This document shows, piece by piece, positions 13,655-19,298 of a stretch of DNA of 19,298 nt. Location of the stretch: assembly GCA_013042255.1 (NCBI GenBank), contig JABDQK010000036.1:1-19298 (forward strand), given 5' to 3'. The translations under genes were made by a program, and so were the position numbers. The stretch is from Flavobacteriaceae bacterium. Its GTDB lineage: Bacteria > Bacteroidota > Bacteroidia > Flavobacteriales > Flavobacteriaceae. Every line of letters starts with the position of its first letter. Position 1 is the first letter of the stretch. Below the pieces are notes generated by a model, which saw only the letters and a list, made by a program, of their open reading frames with translations, was not told the origin of the DNA and did not search any database.

Positions 13655-14990
13655 GGGAGGGCTCTTCATTAAAGTCGTCTTCTTCAGCCCTCTTTAATAT
13701 AGAATCAGGCAGCGATTTTTTCGCTTTGGCGCCCATTTTTTTCAATTTTTGTATACTGGTAATGATATTGCCTCTTCCTTCAACCAATTTGTTCATAGCC
13801 CCCCGGTATTCGTTTTTAGCCTCATCCATTTTCTTCCCTACTTTGGTAAGATCGGTCACAAATCCTTCAAATTTGTCATAGAGTGCTCCTGCCTGCCTCG
13901 CAATTTCTATGGCATTTCTCTGTTGTTTCTCATTGTTCCACATAGTGTCTATGGTGCGCAGGGTAGCCAGTAAAGTGGAAGGGGTTACGATTACTATATT
14001 CTTGTCAAATGCATTGTTGTAGAGACTTGAGTCTTTGTTGATAGCAGCGGAAAACGCCGTTTCAATGGGTACGAACATCAGTACAAAGTCTGGACTTTCC
14101 ATGTCGTACAGGTCCTCGTATTTCTTAGCCGATAGCTGTTCTACGTGTTTCTTAAGTGAGTTTATATGGTCTTTGAGATTCTTTTCCTGTTCTTCTTCCT
14201 CCGCATTTACAAATCGTTCGTAATCGGTTAAGGAAACCTTGGAATCAATGACCATTTTTTTACCATCAGGCAGATTGATTACCACATCGGGGAGTACCCG
14301 ACTTCCGTCTTTCCTGGTAAAACTTTGTTGCACTGTGTATTCCCGGTCTTTTTCCAGGCCGGATTTTTCCAGGACACGTTCCAGAACAAGTTCTCCCCAG
14401 TTCCCCTGCATCTTACTATCTCCTTTCAATGCTTTGGTAAGATTTTCGGCTTCTTTTGTGATTTTGAGGTTCTGATTCTGCAGATTGAGCAACTGTTCCC
14501 TCAGGGCGGAATGGATACTGATGTTTTCTTTCTGACTTTCCTCAACCTTTTTTTCAAACAACAGTATCTTTTCCTGCAGCGGATTCAGGATATGCTTTAT
14601 ATTTTTCTGATTCTGTTCGGTAAATTTCAAACTTTTTTCATCCAGGATCTTATTGGCCAGATTCTCAAACTCCTTGGTAAATTTTTCCTGCAGTTGTTCT
14701 ACCTCTTCTTTCTGCTCTCCCAGTTTTTGTCTCAGATTTTCCAGGTCGGCTTCGTTTCTGGTGATTTGCTGTGAAAGACTGGTGTTCTCAGTTCGAAGTT
14801 CTTCAGTGGCAGATCTCTCGTTGCTAAGGCGGGCTTCCAACTCTTCCCGGCTACCTCTGAGTTGTCTTTCCCTTTCTTCCAAAGTGCTCTGGATCGACTT
14901 TCTTTTTAATCGTTCGATATAATTCCCGAGGAAAAACCCCAGAATTCCCACCAGAAGTGCAACAGCCAGTATGGTAATCTCCGTACTCAT
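13638..14990 (-). CDS. rmuC: DNA recombination protein RmuC homologue
   Basis: A 450-residue RmuC-family protein. RmuC is linked to limiting inversions and short-repeat rearrangements in E. coli and has a core with nuclease-like features (family knowledge). An N-terminal transmembrane helix (about 5-22) is followed by a long coiled coil (about 28-190) rich in Glu, Lys, Gln and Arg. The conserved core is at about 190-400: KMQGNWGELVLERVLEKSGL, then REYTVQQSF, GSRVLPDVVINLPDGKKMVIDSKVSL and FVPIETAFSAA. The length is close to E. coli RmuC (475). It lies 61 bases downstream of the B12 ATPase gene on the same strand, so read-through is possible, but a shared function is not suggested. Its stop lies inside the end of pgl. 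Confidence 0.93.
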   Translation of the reverse strand: MSTEITILAVALLVGILGFFLGNYIERLKRKSIQSTLEERERQLRGSREELEARLSNERSATEELRTENTSLSQQITRNEADLENLRQKLGEQKEEVEQLQEKFTKEFENLANKILDEKSLKFTEQNQKNIKHILNPLQEKILLFEKKVEESQKENISIHSALREQLLNLQNQNLKITKEAENLTKALKGDSKMQGNWGELVLERVLEKSGLEKDREYTVQQSFTRKDGSRVLPDVVINLPDGKKMVIDSKVSLTDYERFVNAEEEEQEKNLKDHINSLKKHVEQLSAKKYEDLYDMESPDFVLMFVPIETAFSAAINKDSSLYNNAFDKNIVIVTPSTLLATLRTIDTMWNNEKQQRNAIEIARQAGALYDKFEGFVTDLTKVGKKMDEAKNEYRGAMNKLVEGRGNIITSIQKLKKMGAKAKKSLPDSILKRAEEDDFNEEPSPMNLN

Positions 14991-15051
14991 TTCGTCATCA
15001 ATTTAAAGTAAAGATAGGGGTTCTGACTTAAAATTCTGCAGGGAAACCCGC

Positions 15052-15834
15052 TCAGTTTTTGATCTTAAAAGTCCCGGTTCCCGGATCAAATTGAATAAGA
15101 TCAGAAGGGAAGAGATTCTGAAAATTCTTATTTTCTATATGTTCACACGGAGGGCCGAAAAAATAGGCAGAAGAATCAAGGATCAACATCTTATCGCAAA
15201 GCTGAATGGCAAGGTCGATCTCATGAGTGGTGTAAATTACAGTTTTATCGAATTCACGGGCAATTTGTTTCATGGTCTTCAGAACCTGCACTTTGTGGTA
15301 TAGGTCGAGATGCGTAGTGGGTTCATCGAGCATCATAATAGGTGTGTCCTGAGCCAGGGCCCTGGCGATGAGTACTTTCTGTAACTGGCCATCACTCAGC
15401 TCATAACACTTTCGATGTTCGAGAGATTCCAGACCTATAGTCCGGATAGCATTGTGTATTGCTTTCTTATCATTTTCGGTAAGACTCCCCAACCAATTGG
15501 TGTAAGGTTGCCGGCCCAGGGCGATAAGCTCAGAAACTGTCAGATTTTTAGTTGCCAGAGGTTCGGTAAGAACTATACTAAGACTGGCAGCCAGCTGCTG
15601 TGCTGGAATAGATTCCATCCGCAGGCCATCAATTAGTACTTCCCCTGATAATTTTTCCTGAACTCCGGCCAGGGTTCTCAACAGGGTTGATTTACCAATC
15701 CCGTTAGCTCCCACAATAGCGACAAATTCCCCTTTTTTTAAAGAAAAATTCAAATTTTGAGCTACCTGTAATGGCTTCCCTTTTTTACCGGGGTAACCAA
15801 TACTCAAATTTTGAATCTCGAGGGTTTTAGTCAT
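15052..15834 (-). CDS. ABC transporter ATP-binding protein, FecE/BtuD-like (probable cobalamin uptake)
   Basis: The ATPase of a type II importer. Walker A is GANGIGKST (42-50), the signature is LSDGQ (146-150) in place of LSGGQ, Walker B is IMMLDEP (166-172) and the switch His is H204 in YTTHE. The Q-loop position reads SIVLTEP (86-92), so the usual Gln appears to be replaced. The GRQPYTNWLG block after it is typical of FecE/BtuD/HmuV proteins. At 260 residues it is the normal size. It follows the permease gene after a 73-base gap that contains TAACTTTG on the coding strand (15852-15859), a possible internal -7 box. B12 specificity is inferred from the adjacent riboswitch-controlled receptor. 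Iron-siderophore or heme uptake would look the same by sequence. Confidence 0.85.
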   Translation of the reverse strand: MTKTLEIQNLSIGYPGKKGKPLQVAQNLNFSLKKGEFVAIVGANGIGKSTLLRTLAGVQEKLSGEVLIDGLRMESIPAQQLAASLSIVLTEPLATKNLTVSELIALGRQPYTNWLGSLTENDKKAIHNAIRTIGLESLEHRKCYELSDGQLQKVLIARALAQDTPIMMLDEPTTHLDLYHKVQVLKTMKQIAREFDKTVIYTTHEIDLAIQLCDKMLILDSSAYFFGPPCEHIENKNFQNLFPSDLIQFDPGTGTFKIKN

Positions 15835-15851
15835 TTCTGGGAATAGGATTT

Positions 15852-15859
15852 CAAAGTTA
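15852..15859 (-). promoter_or_regulatory. Possible internal -7 element for the ATPase gene
   Basis: On the minus strand TAACTTTG matches TAnnTTTG, 18 bases before the ATPase start, inside the 73-base gap after the permease gene. No TTTG box is seen at the right distance upstream, so this is weak. Confidence 0.25.
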
Positions 15860-15907
15860 ACTATTCTGATATTATAAATCGTGGAATACCTCCAGGGTAG
15901 CTAATAG

Positions 15908-16927
15908 CTAAAAGATCATATTGCGTTTTCTCAACAACAACCATATCACTACAGGAGCACCGATGATAGAGGTGATGGCATTGATAGGGAGTACATAGGA
16001 AGAGGAAGGTAGCTGGGCAATAGTGTCACAGATCAGCAGCAGAATGCCGCCATAAAGCATTACTCCCGGAATGAGAACCTTATGGTCTGTAGTATTCAAT
16101 AATTGCCGGGTGAGATGGGGAACGGCCAAGCCAATAAAAGCAATTGGCCCTGCAAATGCGGTAACCGATCCGGCAAGAAGTCCGGTAGCGACAATGATAA
16201 GGTTTCGTGACCTGCCAATCTTTACCCCCAGGCTACGGGCGTAATTTTCTCCCAGGAGAAGGGCATTGAGCGACTTAACGGCTCCAAAACTGAGAAGGAG
16301 TCCGACACTTATTATAGATACCAGAATCAAGACCTGACTATTGCTTAGGTTTCCTACAGTCCCGAAGGTCCAGAAGATGTATTGCTGAAGTTCGTCTGCC
16401 CTGGCGAAATAGGATAATACCGTTACTACTGCCGCTGTTATGCTCGCAAACATCAGTCCGATGATCAATAAGGCCATTGTATCTTTTACTTTCCTGGCGA
16501 TAGCTACCACAATAAGAAGGACCAGAATACTTCCCAGGCTGGATGCAATGGAGAGTGATAAATCGTTTACCAGAGAATAGCCCATAGTGAATAGTCCGCC
16601 ACCCATTATAAGTAAGGCCGCACCCAAACTGGCTCCGGAGCTGATACCCAAAACAAAAGGTCCGGCCAGGGGATTGCGGAAAAGCGTTTGCATCAGAAGT
16701 CCGCTCAGGGAAAGCCCACTTCCAACAAGAATTGCGGTAAAAGCTTTGGGGATTCGGTAATCCCAGATAATATATCCATATGAATCATTGGTGTTTTCAA
16801 AACCAAATAGTTCCTTGATGGTTGCAGAAAGGGGTATATCGACAGAACCAAAGCTGATGTTAATGCCAAAACACAGGACTAACAAAACGGCTAGCAGGAA
16901 AAACTGATATGGAATCTTTTTTTTCAA
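15908..16927 (-). CDS. FecCD family ABC transporter permease, BtuC-like
   Basis: A 339-residue polytopic inner-membrane protein with about nine or ten hydrophobic helices. Family blocks are IWDYRIPKAFTAILVGSGLSLSGLLMQ (split here by position: 48-74), NPLAGPFVLGISSGASLGAAL, and GPIAFIGLAVPHLTRQL near 260, which holds the coupling-helix glycine. It ends SIIGAPVVIWLLLRK. The start is TTG at 16927, directly after the TAA of the binding-protein gene with no gap (TAA TTG), and no upstream in-frame ATG is available. This is strong evidence for coupled translation. It would form the homodimeric channel that moves B12 into the cytoplasm with the ATPase at 15052-15834. Specificity rests on context. Confidence 0.88.
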   Translation of the reverse strand: MKKKIPYQFFLLAVLLVLCFGINISFGSVDIPLSATIKELFGFENTNDSYGYIIWDYRIPKAFTAILVGSGLSLSGLLMQTLFRNPLAGPFVLGISSGASLGAALLIMGGGLFTMGYSLVNDLSLSIASSLGSILVLLIVVAIARKVKDTMALLIIGLMFASITAAVVTVLSYFARADELQQYIFWTFGTVGNLSNSQVLILVSIISVGLLLSFGAVKSLNALLLGENYARSLGVKIGRSRNLIIVATGLLAGSVTAFAGPIAFIGLAVPHLTRQLLNTTDHKVLIPGVMLYGGILLLICDTIAQLPSSSYVLPINAITSIIGAPVVIWLLLRKRNMIF

Positions 16928-18079
16928 TTATTGTAAGGGCTTGAAAAAGTACAGGTTATGGTTGGGTAACACATCAGGGTGAAAGATATGGATAAGGTCT
17001 TTTAAGATCAAATCGGGACGGTTGGGGCCCAGCTCAAAAAAGGTGAGTCCGCCTGTCTCCCCTTTACTGAGGGCATAGGTAAAGATTTTTTGTTTTTTGA
17101 AGGGATTAAACTGCCGATAATGACGATTGGCCTGCACCATTTCCTCATATGTTGTGAATTGGGAAGGAGAGATCCATAAATCGGCTTCCGACGCCTTTGA
17201 CAAAACACTTTCCAGGCTTAAGGACAGACTTCCTACTTCTTCAGTGTCTTCCCAGAGGTAGCTGCCGTTTGCATCACGGATAAACTGTGCTGCCCAGCTT
17301 TTCCCTCCAGGGACATACCAGACATCCTTGTACAGGGCTCCACTCATTACAGTTGGCGTATTTCCTGCTTTAAGAGCAAGGTCTCTGGCCTGTAGGTAAG
17401 ATTCTGAAATAGAATCAAAAAGAGCATTCGCCTTTCCTTCCATCCGGAAAAAAGGTGCAAAAAACTTAATCCATTCTGCCTTTCCCAAAGGAGTCTGTTC
17501 TGTCCAATCTCCATTGTAAACAACAGGAATGCCAGCCCTTTCCAGTGTTTCGTAGGCTCTGTTTTCAGAGGAAATACTAAAACCAACAACGAGATCGGGT
17601 TGAAGTTGTAGGGTCATTTCAGTATTAATCGTCTCATTATTCCCCAGGTTGACCACTGCCCCTTCTGAAATTCTTTTTCTTGTAAATTCCGAAGAGATGT
17701 AATCTGTTCCCGGAAAGCCTATGAGTCGGTTAGCTACCCCCAGTGCTTCCAGGGCGGGGATATGTGTCGTTGAGGTCACTACGACTCGATCTACAGGAAC
17801 GGGCACAACGGCATCGTATTTATCGTAATCGATGGAGATGGAAGAAAGGCTGTCCCTGTTTACCAGGGCATAGGTAAAGGGTTTGGAGGCATTGGGCCAG
17901 GGCTGATTTACCTTCAGGACAGTAATCCCGTCATCTGTTCTTTGCAATTGAAATCCTTTGGCAAAATGAACCGGAGAAAAGGTGTTTTCAGAAGGGACGT
18001 TATCACTCTGAACAGCATCGGAGGATTTCCCCCTGCATCCCAGCAGGGATAATAGTACCAGACATAGATAGATTCTCAT
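16928..18079 (-). CDS. Substrate-binding lipoprotein of the FecB/BtuF type
   Basis: A 383-residue lipoprotein. The signal ends LLSLLGC, so Cys15 is the lipid attachment site. A Ser/Asp-rich linker follows. The Peripla_BP_2 fold spans about 95-365: DRVVVTSTTHIPALEALGVANRLIGFPG, then NTEMTLQLQPDLVVG, AGIPVVYNGDWTE, and a second lobe with AAQFIRDANGSYLW and FELGPNRPDLILKDLIHIFHPDV. This is a long-helix-linked binding protein as for B12, heme or siderophores. In Gram-negative bacteria it would be held in the inner or outer membrane and deliver ligand to the permease. It is the first gene of the operon and starts 14 or so bases after the predicted transcript start, so it has almost no leader and no riboswitch of its own. 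Confidence 0.86.
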   Translation of the reverse strand: MRIYLCLVLLSLLGCRGKSSDAVQSDNVPSENTFSPVHFAKGFQLQRTDDGITVLKVNQPWPNASKPFTYALVNRDSLSSISIDYDKYDAVVPVPVDRVVVTSTTHIPALEALGVANRLIGFPGTDYISSEFTRKRISEGAVVNLGNNETINTEMTLQLQPDLVVGFSISSENRAYETLERAGIPVVYNGDWTEQTPLGKAEWIKFFAPFFRMEGKANALFDSISESYLQARDLALKAGNTPTVMSGALYKDVWYVPGGKSWAAQFIRDANGSYLWEDTEEVGSLSLSLESVLSKASEADLWISPSQFTTYEEMVQANRHYRQFNPFKKQKIFTYALSKGETGGLTFFELGPNRPDLILKDLIHIFHPDVLPNHNLYFFKPLQ

Positions 18080-18099
18080 GGATAGGATATCATCTGCCT

Positions 18100-18129
18100 C
18101 AAAAGTAAGCTTTAAAGTCCTTTGCCAAA
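18100..18129 (-). promoter_or_regulatory. Bacteroidota-type promoter of the binding protein-permease-ATPase operon
   Basis: On the minus strand TTTG (18126-18129), 18 bases, then TACTTTTG (18100-18107). Both boxes match the pattern. The predicted start near 18093 leaves about 14 bases before the ATG at 18079. A TTTG box for the opposite strand (18121-18124) is immediately beside the -33 box. Confidence 0.68.
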
Positions 18130-18155
18130 AGGATTGGAGAATTTGATTATCTTCA
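18121..18155 (+). promoter_or_regulatory. Candidate promoter for the riboswitch and receptor gene
   Basis: TTTG at 18121-18124, a 23-base spacer, then TATCTTCA at 18148-18155, a partial match to TAnnTTTG. The predicted start is at about 18161, which is at the riboswitch P1 stem. This makes it positionally sensible but weak in sequence. Confidence 0.35.
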
Positions 18156-18156
18156 C

Positions 18157-18350
18157 CGCGAATTTAGGTGATCAGCCATCAAAGGCTGGTATTAAAAGGG
18201 AATCCGGTGTGAATCCGGAACTGTACCCGCAACTGTAAGCTCAGTAGCTCCGTAAAAGGGAGCTATGTTTAACCTCTCTTCAATTGCCACTGTCCTCAGG
18301 ATGGGAAGGTTGAGGTTAAAACGCAAGTCAGGAGACCTGCCAGATTCGAA
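18157..18350 (+). promoter_or_regulatory. Cobalamin (adenosylcobalamin-type) riboswitch
   Basis: The conserved core is unmistakable: a GGGAAtccGGTGtGAAtCCGG block at about 18198-18218, CCCGCAACTGTAAGC at 18226-18240, a GCCACTG box at 18286-18292, GGGAAGG at 18303-18309, and AAGTCAGGAGACCTGCC at 18325-18341. P1 can be formed from CGAAT (18159-18163) and ATTCG (18344-18348). Ligand binding would lower receptor expression. The long insert between the core and the GCCACTG box contains a stem, AGCTCC/GGGAGCT, as usual for P7-P10 variation. It lies 78 bases upstream of the receptor start and on the receptor strand only. Confidence 0.95.
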
Positions 18351-18361
18351 AAACGATGTAT

Positions 18362-18403
18362 AACTTTCGGGATAAAAGTTTTCGTATGTAACCTCATACG
18401 CGA
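18362..18403 (+). promoter_or_regulatory. Two hairpins between riboswitch and receptor start (candidate expression platform)
   Basis: A 6-bp stem at 18362-18367/18375-18380 (7-base loop) is followed by a 6-bp stem at 18383-18388/18395-18400 with loop TAACCT. Neither has a T-run, so termination is unlikely. The second loop could contribute ACC to a kissing contact with the GGT of the L5 loop, a three-base match that I regard as suggestive only. Control of translation is more likely than transcription termination. Confidence 0.35.
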
Positions 18404-18427
18404 TTCCGAGTATAGGAAGAGAGCAAA

Positions 18428-19298
18428 TTGATAAAACATTTTTGGAGTACCGGTATTCTAATGAGTATCGGACTGGCCGGTTGGGCCCAGGAAGCAACTT
18501 CGGATACCTTAAAAATAAGGGAACTGGAGGAAGTAGTCGTCAGCGACACCCGATTTCCTATTAGGAGGGAAAATTCAGGTAAGACCGTAATTAGAATTGG
18601 TGCTGAAGAACTTAGTCGAAATCAGGGAAGATCATTGCCTGAACTTATCAATACAAAAAGCGGGATTGAGATTTCGGGAAGCAGGGGCAGGGCTGGTGAG
18701 ATACTTGGAACTTTTGTCCGTGGGGGCAGGGGCCGGCAAGTAATTGTATTGATAGACGGGATAAGAGTCTCAGATCCATCTTCATTTTCGCAAGAATTTG
18801 ATCTCCGACTTCTTCCTCTTTCGAACATAGCCTCGGTGGAAATCATAAAAGGCGCTTCCAGCACCCTATATGGAGCAAACGCCGCAACTGCCGTAATCAA
18901 TATCAGAACAAAAGAGGCACCGGTGAGGGGAATCTCAGGGAGTTTTCAATCATCTATGGGTAGCAACCAGTCAGCTTCTGATAAGAAATATCAGCTGAAT
19001 GCATTTGAAAATTCTGCCAGGATAGCCGGTACTTCAAGTAAATGGGACTATTCTCTCGGATTTGGACAAAGATATATGGACGGGCTGTCCTCCATTATAA
19101 CTGAGTCTAACGAACCCGACCCGTTTTCCGCCATTAATCTGGATGTAAAGCTAGGTTTTAGAATCAGTGACAAATTAAAAACAAGGATCTATGCCAGTGA
19201 GGCCAAAGTGAAAACTTCTTATGATGAATCATTTGGTCTTATGGATGCCCCCTATGAATTTCAAAGCACGCAACATCGTGTAGGCGCCAATACCGTCT
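18428..19298 (+). CDS. btuB: TonB-dependent cobalamin receptor, BtuB-like, 3'-truncated
   Basis: An outer-membrane receptor for TonB-driven uptake of B12. The frame is open from the TTG at 18428 to the window end (290 codons). I take this TTG because it gives a complete signal peptide of about 21 residues ending AGWAQ; the in-frame ATG at 18461 would leave only ten residues of it. A TonB box, EEVVVSDTRFP, follows at about residues 35-45, then the plug domain (about 52-165) with LPELINTKSGIEISGSRGRAG, RGGRGRQVIVLIDGIR, ASVEIIKGASSTLYGANAATAVINI. The barrel starts after it and is cut by the edge; a full protein would be about 600-650 residues. Regulation is by the cobalamin riboswitch. That, together with the divergent uptake operon, sets the substrate as B12 or a related corrinoid. 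Confidence 0.92.
   Translation, partial: MIKHFWSTGILMSIGLAGWAQEATSDTLKIRELEEVVVSDTRFPIRRENSGKTVIRIGAEELSRNQGRSLPELINTKSGIEISGSRGRAGEILGTFVRGGRGRQVIVLIDGIRVSDPSSFSQEFDLRLLPLSNIASVEIIKGASSTLYGANAATAVINIRTKEAPVRGISGSFQSSMGSNQSASDKKYQLNAFENSARIAGTSSKWDYSLGFGQRYMDGLSSIITESNEPDPFSAINLDVKLGFRISDKLKTRIYASEAKVKTSYDESFGLMDAPYEFQSTQHRVGANTV

Noticed and set aside
14325..14774. A 149-codon plus-strand open frame, rich in Phe and Leu
   Set aside because: It is the complement of the rmuC coiled coil; Glu/Lys-rich coding reads as Phe/Leu on the other strand. The rmuC frame has clear homology.
14991..15051. Possible terminator between the ATPase gene and rmuC
   Set aside because: Only a 5-base pairing with a large loop is seen and it is not followed by a T-run. 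Read-through into rmuC remains open.
18192..18497. A 101-codon open frame on the minus strand
   Set aside because: It is antisense to the riboswitch and receptor signal peptide. The plus-strand RNA motif and receptor frame explain the sequence fully.
1..19298. Defence system, mobile element, CRISPR or other transferred island
   Set aside because: No transposase, integrase, phage gene, tandem spaced repeats or compositional break was noticed. Gene content is housekeeping throughout.

Overview
The window looks like a chromosomal core region of a marine-type member of the Flavobacteriaceae (Bacteroidota). The gene families fit this: DUF6263, DUF5777, a short 52-residue bL34, a CarB of 950 residues and FecCD-type B12 uptake. 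Several intergenic regions carry the Bacteroidota sigma pattern TTTG-N(18-24)-TAnnTTTG, Shine-Dalgarno sites are mostly absent, and some starts are TTG. I see no rRNA, tRNA, insertion sequence, prophage or CRISPR array.

Layout. 1-882 is the 3' part of mtaB (tRNA methylthiotransferase), followed by a terminator serving the opposing small acetyltransferase-like gene (914-1207, minus). A plus-strand alpha/beta hydrolase (1384-2046) and a lytic transglycosylase (2092-3051) follow. A minus-strand pair encodes a secreted DUF6263 protein and a membrane-anchored TPR protein (3096-4503). It is divergent from rpmH (4658-4816), a 52-codon gene with a clean promoter and a strong terminator. carB (4917-7769) follows; its product lacks the C-terminal allosteric domain. 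Next come a minus-strand heme c lipoprotein and YceI pair (7801-8720) and, divergent from it, a DUF5777 outer-membrane beta-barrel (8927-9784).

9795-13654 holds the complete oxidative pentose phosphate branch: gnd (minus) divergent from the zwf-pgl operon (plus). Its 3' end overlaps the 3' end of rmuC (13638-14990, minus).

15052-19298 is a cobalamin uptake locus. A minus-strand operon encodes a binding lipoprotein, a FecCD permease and an ATPase. Divergent from it, a cobalamin riboswitch (about 18157-18350) leads a BtuB-like TonB-dependent receptor that runs off the window. The receptor would bring B12 across the outer membrane, and the lipoprotein, permease and ATPase would carry it across the inner membrane.

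Most of the window is ordinary housekeeping sequence. I did not find a convincing new system. The points most worth a second look are the heme lipoprotein/YceI/DUF5777 module, the shortened CarB, the one-sided riboswitch control at the B12 locus, and a terminator-like hairpin in front of the small acetyltransferase gene.
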